A stretch of DNA of 64,000 bases from Prevotella sp. (GTDB lineage Bacteria; Bacteroidota; Bacteroidia; Bacteroidales; Bacteroidaceae), in assembly GCA_017462915.1 (NCBI GenBank), contig JAFTQG010000055.1:124001-188000 (forward strand). Reading direction: 5' to 3'. This document shows positions 55,470 to 63,345 of this stretch, one piece after another. Below the pieces are notes generated by a model. That model was not told the DNA's origin. It saw nothing but the letters and a program-made list of their open reading frames with translations, and did no database searches. A program made the translations under genes and the position numbers. The first letter of the stretch is position 1. Each line of letters begins with the position of its first letter.

Positions 55470-56930
55470 TTATCCTTTCCTCACCCTTTTCCTTATGGCG
55501 TTGCCGCTTATCGCGGCGCTTGTCGCGGCAAGGAGCAGTCCGGCGATGATGTATGTCGTGCCGTGAAGCCATTGTGCCGCGGCGTAGCAGGCCACGGTAT
55601 ACACGGTGAAGGCGGCGAGCATCATTGCCAGGCGGCGGTCTATGGAGACCTTGTACCGCCACTTGGCGCAGATGAGGTTGACGATGATGTCCATGGTGTG
55701 GTTGACAAGCAGTCCGACACCTGTCCCTGTCACTCCGCCCAGCTCGTAGCCTATCATGAGGGCAGGCACGAAACTGATGTACGACACTCCCTGCAGGATG
55801 AGGTACATCTTAGACTCTCCCGCCGCCAGGGGGATGAGGGCGGCAGGGATATACAGCGCTCGGAAGAGCAGTCCTATGGACGCTATCTGCGCCATGGGGA
55901 CTACGGCACTGAACTCGCTGCTGAAGAGCACAGGGACTATCAGCGGCATGGCAAATATGGCGCTGATGACGGTGGGGAATATCAGCAGCAGTCCCATCTC
56001 CATCTGTCGGCAGATGGTCGTGCGCCGCTGGGCGAGGTCCTGGAAGATGCTCGACAGGCGCGGGAAGAAGTCGGTGTCGAGAGAGGCGAAGACCACTCCG
56101 GCGTAGGTCAGCGTGAGCGTCAGTCCGGCGTTGTACAGTCCTACCATGTCCAGCGAGCCGTGGCTGTTGATGTACGACTGCACCGCCAGTTTCGAGCCTG
56201 ACGCCACGAAGCCCGAGAGGACAAACGAGAAGCCTATGACGAGCATCGTGCGCCCTTTGGCGAGACTGTCTCTGCGGAAGCAGAACCGCGGCCGCTCTAT
56301 CCTGTAGGAGAAGGCCATCGTCAATACGGCCATGGTGCCGGTCATCAGCACGAGGGCTGCCGCCACGCCTTCTATGCCCCAGAAGTAGTAGACGGGTATC
56401 GTCGTCACGATGCCTGCCACGACGTGCATCACGGAGACTGTCGCCAAGGCCTTCAGCCGCTGTATGCCGCGGAGCACGACGAGTTCGCCGCAGGTGAGGG
56501 TGGAGAAGCCCACGGCGAGCGACAGCATACGGTATCCGCCGGCATGGCTGCCGTCGGAGAATGTCATCCACGACAGTGGCTCTGCCAGGAGGAAGGTGAC
56601 AAGCACTCCTGCGAGGGCGAAGAGCAGCGACCACGAGCGTGTCAGCGTGACGGCCTCGTGGAGTCGCTCCTCGCCGCCTTCCTTGTCGCGCTCGCCGAAG
56701 GCTCTGGATATCTCGCGCACGCCGCTGGTGTCCATGCCGACATTCGTGGAGGTATGGATGAGTTCGCGTGCCTCGTTGTATATGGCGTTGAGGCCTATGC
56801 CGGCAGGTCCGAGGAGCATCGCCGCCAGCTTCGCCCTTCCTATGTTGAGCAGGATGTTAAGGCCCTGCACGCCGCTGAAAAGGCTTATGGCTTTAAGTAT
56901 GCTTCTGTAACTTGTATTTGTGTCGGACAT
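55470..56930 (-). CDS. Wzx-like polysaccharide flippase (MOP/MATE superfamily)
   Basis: A 486-residue integral membrane protein with about 12-14 hydrophobic segments. The N-terminus SLFSGVQGLNILLNIGRAKL and LLGPAGIGLNAIYNEARELI are typical of O-antigen/teichuronic-type exporters. It probably moves lipid-linked repeat units across the inner membrane for the glycan made by this cluster. A Wzy polymerase was not found in the window. Confidence 0.9.
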   Translation of the reverse strand: MSDTNTSYRSILKAISLFSGVQGLNILLNIGRAKLAAMLLGPAGIGLNAIYNEARELIHTSTNVGMDTSGVREISRAFGERDKEGGEERLHEAVTLTRSWSLLFALAGVLVTFLLAEPLSWMTFSDGSHAGGYRMLSLAVGFSTLTCGELVVLRGIQRLKALATVSVMHVVAGIVTTIPVYYFWGIEGVAAALVLMTGTMAVLTMAFSYRIERPRFCFRRDSLAKGRTMLVIGFSFVLSGFVASGSKLAVQSYINSHGSLDMVGLYNAGLTLTLTYAGVVFASLDTDFFPRLSSIFQDLAQRRTTICRQMEMGLLLIFPTVISAIFAMPLIVPVLFSSEFSAVVPMAQIASIGLLFRALYIPAALIPLAAGESKMYLILQGVSYISFVPALMIGYELGGVTGTGVGLLVNHTMDIIVNLICAKWRYKVSIDRRLAMMLAAFTVYTVACYAAAQWLHGTTYIIAGLLLAATSAAISGNAIRKRVRKG

Positions 56931-57148
56931 TTGGTGGTTTGGTGGTTTTGTGGTTTAGTGGTTTAGTGGTTTGGTGGTTTTGTTGTTAAGGTTATCGTTA
57001 GGGTTAGGGTTGCAATAGCCGGAATAGCCGATATAGCCGGAATAGAAGCTATAGAGACTGAGACTATATCGGCTATTATGGCTATATCGGCCTATCTCCG
57101 TAAAACCGTCTAACCGTAAAACCGTCTAACCGCTCAACCGCAAAACCC
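56931..57148 (-). repeat. Intergenic repeat between GNAT-like and flippase genes
   Basis: In minus direction: a GT8b arm (57095-57148), a core (57013-57092) slightly longer than usual, AC6 units (56985-57012), then AC8a units (56931-56984). Confidence 0.85.
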
Positions 57149-57150
57149 TC

Positions 57151-58077
57151 CTACAGCAGGAACGAGAACTTGTTTGACGGCAGACAGCCTATGCTCTTCT
57201 TGAAGTTGCAGAGGCCGTAGTTTGGCGTCCCGTCTTCTGTCGACGGACCTATGTCAAGTATTCTCAGGCCTTGGCCGTGGTAATGTTCAAATATTCGGTA
57301 GGCGAGGAGATTCATCGGGCGGAGGTGTGAGGACTCGTTCAGATTGCCCCAGTATATCACCTGGCATATACCTTCCGCGACATGAAACACCTGTGCGGCG
57401 GCGATGTCCTTGCCCTCATGGCTCAGAAGGAAGAAGTCTGCATGTATCACATCCATGGTCCTCCTCACGTCGTCGTACGACATGCGCAGCGGATAGCCGT
57501 GCTCCTCCCTGTTGCGCCTTATCACCTCGTAGGCTCTTGCCACGCCTTCGCGGTCGCCCTCTGCCACTTTGCTGAAGACGAGACTGTCCCTCAACGCGAT
57601 GTTCAGCTTGTTTCTCGCATTGCGGTCTATCAGTGTGCTGTAGCTGTCGAAGTCTGCCATGTCGAAATGGTAGTTGACATCCACGCACATGGTCTCGGCA
57701 TACCGGTGCATGGCGTTCACCGCCAGCGGCAGCTGGCGACGGTCATAGAAGGCTGGCGGCAGGGTCATCATAACACGCCTGCCGCTCTTCGCGCAGTAAT
57801 CCTTCAGGACAGCCACGGCCTTGTCGAAATACTCGAACTGCTGCGGGCGGTTGGTGGTGAAGCCTCCGAAGGGTGCGGAGAACGGGGAGTACATGCGGCC
57901 GTCGTTGCGTTCGCCGAGGATGAGTCCCATGCGTGCCCCTGCATCGTCGAAGACCAGATAGTGCAGCCTTTCCGCCTTGTGGCTGTTGAGAAGCGAGAAG
58001 TCTACGGTGTTGAAGACATGCTGAGGCTTTGGGAAAAGTGCCTTGTAGTCCTTTGCTTCAGTCTCGATGATTTTCAT
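57151..58077 (-). CDS. FemAB/GNAT-like acyl- or aminoacyltransferase
   Basis: A 308-residue protein with a GNAT-like C-terminal part (ADFFLLSHEGKDIAAAQVFH, CQVIYWGNLNE, LRILDIGPSTEDGTPNYGLC) and an N-domain resembling FemAB/BioF2-type proteins. NARNKLNIALRDSLVFSKV is a typical middle segment. It overlaps the start of the FdtA-like reading frame's end by 20 bp, so the two are translated together. A role in N-acylating an amino sugar made via the FdtA-like enzyme is inference. Confidence 0.72.
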   Translation of the reverse strand: MKIIETEAKDYKALFPKPQHVFNTVDFSLLNSHKAERLHYLVFDDAGARMGLILGERNDGRMYSPFSAPFGGFTTNRPQQFEYFDKAVAVLKDYCAKSGRRVMMTLPPAFYDRRQLPLAVNAMHRYAETMCVDVNYHFDMADFDSYSTLIDRNARNKLNIALRDSLVFSKVAEGDREGVARAYEVIRRNREEHGYPLRMSYDDVRRTMDVIHADFFLLSHEGKDIAAAQVFHVAEGICQVIYWGNLNESSHLRPMNLLAYRIFEHYHGQGLRILDIGPSTEDGTPNYGLCNFKKSIGCLPSNKFSFLL

Positions 58078-58480
58078 TCTCTTTGTATTTCAGGAATTTG
58101 TCGTACTGGCGTATGTAGTCGTTCTCGTCATAGTCGTGGCTGGCGAGCACAAGACACAGCGCGCCTGTCGTGAACTCCCGTTCGTGTGCCCAGATGCCGG
58201 GCGGCACGAGGAGTCCCTGGTATGGCCTGTTGAGCATGACGGTCTTCTCCTCCTTGCCGTCGGAGAGGAACACCTCCAGTGCTCCCGAGGCGGCGATGAT
58301 CAGTTGCCAGCACTCCTTGTGGGCGTGGGCTCCGCGGTCCTTGCCCGAGGGGACGTCGTAGATGTAGAAGACGCGCTTGATGGGGAACGGCACCTGGACG
58401 TTCCCGTAGATGTATGTCAGGCTGCCGCGTGGGTCTTCCTCCTTGGGCAGCGGGAGTATCTTGCAGTCGTTGATGGTCAT
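58058..58480 (-). CDS. FdtA/WxcM-like sugar 3,4-ketoisomerase (cupin)
   Basis: A 140-residue single-domain cupin. DPRGSLTYIYGN, RVFYIYDVPSGKDRGAHAHK (His-X-His metal/catalytic site) and LVPPGIWAHEREFTTGA match dTDP-4-keto-6-deoxyglucose 3,4-ketoisomerases that start dTDP-Fuc3NAc or Qui3NAc synthesis. The matching aminotransferase (FdtB/QdtB) is not in the window. It heads the leftward block FdtA, GNAT-like, flippase, sulfotransferase, GT2. Confidence 0.9.
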   Translation of the reverse strand: MTINDCKILPLPKEEDPRGSLTYIYGNVQVPFPIKRVFYIYDVPSGKDRGAHAHKECWQLIIAASGALEVFLSDGKEEKTVMLNRPYQGLLVPPGIWAHEREFTTGALCLVLASHDYDENDYIRQYDKFLKYKENENHRD

Positions 58481-58483
58481 ATA

Positions 58484-58580
58484 GTGCGGTTTATGCGGTT
58501 GTGCGGTTTATGCGGTTGTGCGGTTGTGCGGTGATAGCCGGAATAGCCGATATAGCCGGGATAGCCGATATAGAAATGAT
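58484..58580 (-). repeat. Intergenic repeat before the FdtA-like gene: AC8b and core
   Basis: In minus direction the core (58532-58580) is followed by AC8b units (58484-58530) to the ATG. It is one-sided because R2 lies further upstream. Confidence 0.8.
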
Positions 58581-58603
58581 AGAATATAGCTAACGGCTAC
58601 CGA

Positions 58604-58760
58604 TATTACTGATTTCCAGTGTTTTCCAGAGGTGACCTTTTACCTCGTGAAAGGTGGGCTTTTACCCTGCTAAACGTGACCCTTGGCGTGGTTTTCAGTT
58701 ATGAGTTGTGAGTTATAAGTTTTCAGTTTTCAGTTTTTGTCCCGAATGTTATGCGGTCTA
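58604..58760 (-). repeat. Dispersed element R2, copy 2 (no R1 insertion)
   Basis: Inverted match to 47291-47600. Here the two parts that flank R1 in copy 1 are joined through AC7 units, as an unoccupied site would be. It contains TTTTCCAGAGGTGACCTTTT and ACCTCGTGAAAGGTGGG; these resemble pieces of the DnaA-box modules (CACCTTTCAC, AAAGGTCAC). Confidence 0.75.
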
Positions 58761-58975
58761 TATCGGCTATTCTGGCTATCACCGTATCACCGCCTAATCG
58801 TTTTCCGATTATTTCTCTGCAAAATTATAAAAAAATGTTGTAAATCCGGCAAAAACAGCATAACTTTACAGAAAATATACCTTTATAATCATAAATAGCA
58901 TGTCTATTCCTCCCGGTTTTCATATTTTCTTGCCTTAACATTCTTTATATTTGCAAATTATGATTATCTTTGCAT

Positions 58976-59138
58976 AAGATAAGCTGCACCTCGGCAATTC
59001 CAAGCGAGCTTGATTGCGCTCGGTTTGCATTATCTTTGCATAAGATAAGCTGCACCTCGGCAATTCCAAGCGAGCTTGATTGCACTCGGTTTGCATTATC
59101 TTTGCATAAGATAAGCTGCGCCTCGGCAATTCCAAGCG
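58976..59138 (+). promoter_or_regulatory. Tandem 66-bp promoter repeats
   Basis: Two full 66-bp units (58976-59041, 59042-59107) and a partial third (59108-59138), beginning AAGATAAGCTGCACCTCGGC and each ending with TTGCATTATCTTTGCAT. The -7 element TATCTTTG occurs three times (near 58965, 59030, 59096), each with TTG about 18 bp upstream in units 2 and 3. They precede the GT2 gene at 59179 without intervening intergenic repeats. The same unit occurs before ychF. Confidence 0.75.
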
Positions 59139-59178
59139 TAACGACAAGACATGTCTCACCAAACCATCAATAAAGAAA

Positions 59179-60105
59179 ATGCAACAGCCACTCGTATCGG
59201 TCGTCATACCGGGATATAACCACGCGCCATATCTCAGGGAGCGCATAGACAGCGTGCTCGCACAGGATTATCCCGACTTTGAGGTGATACTCCTCGACGA
59301 CCGCTCGCCGGACAACAGTGCGGAGATAATGCTCGGATACAGGGAGCATCCGCGCGTGAGCCATGTGGTGATAAACGAGCGGAACTCCGGGAACACCTTC
59401 CTGCAATGGGAGAAGGGCATCTCCATGGCCCAGGGTGAGTATATCTGGATAGCGGAGAGCGACGACACGGCACGCCCGCAGTTTCTCTCGCGGATGATGG
59501 AGAAGCTCCTCGCCGTGCCCGAGGCGTCGCTGGCGTTCTCGCGGAGCACGATGATCGGGCCCGACAGCAGACCCTTGGGATACTCCTGGGACGAGACATG
59601 GCGCTACAAGGCTCCGGGAGTGTACGACTCCCGTGACTTCTGCCTGCGGCGCATGGTGTTCAAGGACCTGATATACAACGCCTCGATGGTGGTCTTCAGG
59701 AAAGCCTTCTACAGGAAGGTGACGACGCGCTACCAGGCGTTCCGCCACTGCGGCGACTGGCTCTTCTGGTTTGAGATGTGCATGTTGGGCAAGGTCTGCG
59801 AAGTGCCCGAGGAGCTCAACGGCTTCCGCCAGCATCCCGACAAGGTGAGCAACGACGCGCGGAGCTCCGGCAAGGACTTCGAGGAGATGGCAGGCATACA
59901 GCGCATCATGGCGGAGACCCTCTCGCTCTCGGCATACCAGCGCCGCTGTCTGAGAGGCCGCCAGACAAAACGCCTCATGAAGTCTGCCGTCGCTGACAAG
60001 GAAAGGCTCACGGCCGAGTATCCCGACATCTACGGCGGGACACTCCTTGACAAGGCTCTCTACACCGTTGACAAGATGATGAATCTCTCGCGGCTGCAGA
60101 GATAG
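59179..60105 (+). CDS. Glycosyltransferase family 2
   Basis: A 308-residue GT-A enzyme. VSVVIPGYNHAPYLRERIDS, ILLDDRSPDNSAEIM, WIAESDDTARP (DXD-like) and FRHCGDWLFWFEMCMLGKV give a clear GT2 pattern. It starts a rightward GT run driven by the tandem promoters. The start at MQQPLVSVVI is directly supported by the family N-terminus. Confidence 0.92.
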   Translation: MQQPLVSVVIPGYNHAPYLRERIDSVLAQDYPDFEVILLDDRSPDNSAEIMLGYREHPRVSHVVINERNSGNTFLQWEKGISMAQGEYIWIAESDDTARPQFLSRMMEKLLAVPEASLAFSRSTMIGPDSRPLGYSWDETWRYKAPGVYDSRDFCLRRMVFKDLIYNASMVVFRKAFYRKVTTRYQAFRHCGDWLFWFEMCMLGKVCEVPEELNGFRQHPDKVSNDARSSGKDFEEMAGIQRIMAETLSLSAYQRRCLRGRQTKRLMKSAVADKERLTAEYPDIYGGTLLDKALYTVDKMMNLSRLQR

Positions 60106-60266
60106 CAGGGATAGCCTCGATAGCCGCAATAGCCTCTATAGTTTCTATTCCGGCTATATCGGCTATTCCGGCTATCGCAACCTTAACCCTAACCCTAACG
60201 ATAACCTTAACCGCCCAACCGCCCAACCGTAAAACCGCATAACCGCATAACCGCAAAAACCCACAA
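60106..60266 (+). repeat. Intergenic repeat between GT genes: core, AC6, AC8b
   Basis: A core 60108-60175, AC6 units (60180-60210), AC8b units (60210-60256) to just before the ATG. Confidence 0.85.
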
Positions 60267-60269
60267 CCA

Positions 60270-61448
60270 ATGTCCCTCCTCTTCCTCATAAGCCGCTTCC
60301 TCGACGGAGGCATAGACACGGTACTCGTGGAGTACCTCAACGGACTGTGCCGATACACCAGCCACGACGTGACGCTGGCCATCGGCATGAAGATGAACGA
60401 GGCAGAGGTCTTCCTGCCGCGCATCTCGCCGAAGGTAAAGATAGAGTATCTCGTAGACAGCGACATGCTCACGGCATACAAGCGCGCCAAGCACCACCAC
60501 CGCAAGCGCGCCCTCCACGGAGCCCTTGACGAGATAATCCTCAACCCCGTGAGACGCCTGCTCATGCGGAGACGGCTGGCAAGGCTCGCCAGGGAAGCCG
60601 ATGTCGTGGTGGACTTCGACAGCTGCTTCAGCTCCTTCATGGACGTTGTGCCGGAGAGGGCGAAGACCGTCATGTGGTTCCATTTCTCCCTCGCCGCCGA
60701 GGCGCGCCGAGCACCCAAGCGCATCCGCCGCCTCAGGAAGAGCATGCACCGCTACGACCATATCGTGCTCATAGCCGACGACATGATGGATGAGGCCCGG
60801 GAGATGATGCCGGAACACAAGGAGCGGTTCTGCCGCATATACAACTGTCTCAACCGTGACACCATCGTGGAGAAAGCCTCCGCTCCTGTCGGCGACAAGA
60901 GGATAACAAGGCCGTTCCTCCTCGCCGTGGAGAGGCTCGAGGAGTCGCAGAAAGACCTCACCACTCTCTTCAAGGCCTACGCCCTGTTGCGCAACAGAGC
61001 CACAGCCGCCGATGTCCCGGAGCTGTATATAATAGGTGAAGGCCGCAGCCGCGGCGAACTGGAAGGGCTCATCTGCCGTCTCGGCATGGAGAGACATATC
61101 ACGCTGCTGGGCTTCCAGGCCAATCCGTATCCGTGGATAAAGGCGTCGCAGGCACTCGTCCACAGTTCACGGTTCGAGGGCTTCGGACTCTCTCTCGCCG
61201 AAGGACTGATGCTCGGCAAGGTCCTCATCTCCACCGACTGCCCCACAGGGCCGGCAGAGATACTCGCCCGCGGCAAGGCAGGACTGCTGACTCCTGTCGG
61301 CGATGTAGAGGCTCTCGCCGATGCCATGCACAAGGTATTGACAGACAAGACCCTTCGGGAGCAGCTCATGGAGGAAGGCCTTCGCCACCGCCGGCTGTTC
61401 ATGCCCGAGCAGAGCATCGCCGACTTCAACAGACTGATAGAATCATGA
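60270..61448 (+). CDS. Glycosyltransferase family 4
   Basis: A 392-residue GT-B enzyme. LLFLISRFLDGGIDTVLVEY starts the N-domain; LLAVERLEESQKDLTTLFKA, HITLLGFQANPYPWIKAS and EGFGLSLAEGLMLGKVLIST (E-x7-E) are diagnostic. It is followed after four bases by the next GT, so the two are an operon. Confidence 0.94.
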   Translation: MSLLFLISRFLDGGIDTVLVEYLNGLCRYTSHDVTLAIGMKMNEAEVFLPRISPKVKIEYLVDSDMLTAYKRAKHHHRKRALHGALDEIILNPVRRLLMRRRLARLAREADVVVDFDSCFSSFMDVVPERAKTVMWFHFSLAAEARRAPKRIRRLRKSMHRYDHIVLIADDMMDEAREMMPEHKERFCRIYNCLNRDTIVEKASAPVGDKRITRPFLLAVERLEESQKDLTTLFKAYALLRNRATAADVPELYIIGEGRSRGELEGLICRLGMERHITLLGFQANPYPWIKASQALVHSSRFEGFGLSLAEGLMLGKVLISTDCPTGPAEILARGKAGLLTPVGDVEALADAMHKVLTDKTLREQLMEEGLRHRRLFMPEQSIADFNRLIES

Positions 61449-61452
61449 GACT

Positions 61453-62205
61453 ATGGAAAGACAGAAGATAAGTGTCGTAATAAACACATACAACGCCGCC
61501 CTGCGCCTCCGTGAGGTGCTCGATGCCGTGAGGGACTTCGATGAGATACTCGTCTGCGACATGGAGTCTACGGACGAGACGCTGGCGATAGCCGAGGAGT
61601 ACGGTTGCCGCACGGTGACCTTCCCGAGGGAGAGATACAACATCGTCGAGCCGGCACGCGAGTTTGCCATACACCAGGCACGCCATCCGTGGGTGCTTGT
61701 GGTCGATGCAGACGAGATAGTCACGCCGGAGCTGCGCGAGTATCTCTATGCCTTCACTGAAGGCGACAGCGCCGGACTGCTCATCCCTCGCAAGAACTTC
61801 TTCATGGGACGGTTCATGAGATGCCTCTATCCCGACTATATCCTGCGCTTCTTCCTCCGCGACAAGACCCGGTGGCCGGCAGTCATACACTGCTCTCCAG
61901 AGGTAGACGGCAAGGTGGAGAGGATACCGAAGGACCGCCGCGAACTGGCGTTCGTCCATCTCGCCGACGAGTCGATAAGTATGCGTCTCAGGAAGACCGA
62001 CCAGTACAGCGACAACGAACTGCCCAAGAAGCGCCGCAAGAACTACGGCACAGGTGCGCTCGTAGGGCGTCCCCTGCTGTTCTTCCTGAAGACATACTTC
62101 CTCAAAGGGGCATGGCGCGACGGCAGGCCCGGCTTCATCAAGGCTGTCATGGAAGCCTTCTACCAGTTTGTCATCGTGGCGAAACTGATAGAGGAGAGAG
62201 CATAG
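61453..62205 (+). CDS. Glycosyltransferase family 2 (WaaE/LpsC-like)
   Basis: A 250-residue GT-A enzyme. ISVVINTYNAALRLREVLDA, ILVCDMESTDETLAIAEEYG, VLVVDADEIVTPELREYLY and IPRKNFFMGRFMR match the short beta-glycosyltransferases used in LPS core synthesis. The start is four bases after the previous stop. C-terminal hydrophobic stretch LLFFLKTYFLKGAWRDGRPG is typical. Confidence 0.93.
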   Translation: MERQKISVVINTYNAALRLREVLDAVRDFDEILVCDMESTDETLAIAEEYGCRTVTFPRERYNIVEPAREFAIHQARHPWVLVVDADEIVTPELREYLYAFTEGDSAGLLIPRKNFFMGRFMRCLYPDYILRFFLRDKTRWPAVIHCSPEVDGKVERIPKDRRELAFVHLADESISMRLRKTDQYSDNELPKKRRKNYGTGALVGRPLLFFLKTYFLKGAWRDGRPGFIKAVMEAFYQFVIVAKLIEERA

Positions 62206-62340
62206 TTGGTTGTTTGGTGGTTTAGTGGTTTAGTTGTTTGGTTGATAGCTTCTATCCCGGCTGTAAACCTTAACGATAACCCCAAACCACTAAACGACTA
62301 AACGACTAAACCACTAAACCACCAAACGACCAAACCACCA
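62206..62340 (+). repeat. Intergenic repeat before the fucosyltransferase gene: GT8a and AC8a, reduced core
   Basis: GT8a units 62206-62242, a remnant core (GATAGCTTCTATCCCGGCTG), then AC8a units 62284-62340 to the ATG. Confidence 0.8.
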
Positions 62341-62342
62341 CC

Positions 62343-63206
62343 ATGCTTTTCATAAAAGACAAGGGTCAGATGTGCAACAACATCTATCAGTATATCAACC
62401 TTTACGCATGGGCAAGGGAGCACGGCCTCAAGACCATGAGCCTGCGCTTCGCCCATAAATACAAAGGCTTCGCCATCTGCCGCACACCATACCACAACAG
62501 AGCCATGTATCTCCTCGTGAATACATTGAAGACCCTGCGCCTCATACCCTGCGTGGACTACGACGGCAAAGCCGCGACATACGAAGAGTGCGAGCGGAGG
62601 ATGCTCTCCTCGCGCAATGCCATCGTGAAAGGATGGAGCGTGCGCTACAGCAGCCTCCTGCCAGGATACATGGACGAGATACGCCGGCTCTTCGCCTTTG
62701 ACGATGACATAAAAGCCGCCGCAAGGCACAACATGATGCCCGCGGACGCGGATACTGTAAGCATAGGACTGCATATACGCCGCGGCGACTACAGGAAATT
62801 CCTCGGAGGAAGGCATTACTTCACCGACATGGAGTTTACGGAGACGCTCGTCCTGCTCCTTGACAACTTCAAGGGGAAGACCTGCAACATCTATATCTGT
62901 ACCAACGACAAGCATCTCGACAAAGACCGCTTCATACACGCCGTGAGAAGCCACGCCAGCAGCAACAGCTGCCACATAGCCTTCCCACACGGCAGCGGAC
63001 AGGAAGACCTCTGCCTCCTCTCCGAGTGTGACTATATCCTCGGTCCCGTGAGCAGCTACTCGCTCATAGCCACGATGTACGGCAAGGCGCGGTGCCTGTG
63101 GATGAGCCATAAGGTGAGAAAGGAACTCCCGCTCTCCCTCTTCCGCGATTTCCTGAGCCTGACGCAGATATTCGACCTCAGCTTCACTTCCGACGAGTAT
63201 CTGTAA
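62343..63206 (+). CDS. Alpha-1,2-fucosyltransferase-like protein (GT11)
   Basis: A 287-residue protein. LHIRRGDYRKF carries the HxRRGDY donor motif of GT11 alpha-1,2-fucosyltransferases. GQMCNNIYQYINLYAW corresponds to the N-terminal G-x-x-NQ-x-FQY motif, here with the usual Gln replaced by Asn, and YILGPVSSYSLIATMYG to the third motif. It probably adds terminal fucose or a related 6-deoxy sugar to the surface glycan. Confidence 0.85.
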   Translation: MLFIKDKGQMCNNIYQYINLYAWAREHGLKTMSLRFAHKYKGFAICRTPYHNRAMYLLVNTLKTLRLIPCVDYDGKAATYEECERRMLSSRNAIVKGWSVRYSSLLPGYMDEIRRLFAFDDDIKAAARHNMMPADADTVSIGLHIRRGDYRKFLGGRHYFTDMEFTETLVLLLDNFKGKTCNIYICTNDKHLDKDRFIHAVRSHASSNSCHIAFPHGSGQEDLCLLSECDYILGPVSSYSLIATMYGKARCLWMSHKVRKELPLSLFRDFLSLTQIFDLSFTSDEYL

Positions 63207-63340
63207 CCGCCTTTCACCTCATCTCCGCAGGCGGCGGCTATAAACCCTAACCTTAACCCTAACCTTAACGATAACCTACAACCCAAAACCGCATAACCGT
63301 GTAATATCCGTATAACCGCCTAACCGTATAACCGTTAATT
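63207..63340 (+). repeat. Intergenic repeat before the GH88/105-like gene: AC6 and AC8b
   Basis: AC6 units 63240-63275 (CTTAACCCTAACCTTAACGA) and AC8b units 63285-63333. No G/T arm and no complete core. Confidence 0.8.
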
Positions 63341-63345
63341 ATATT

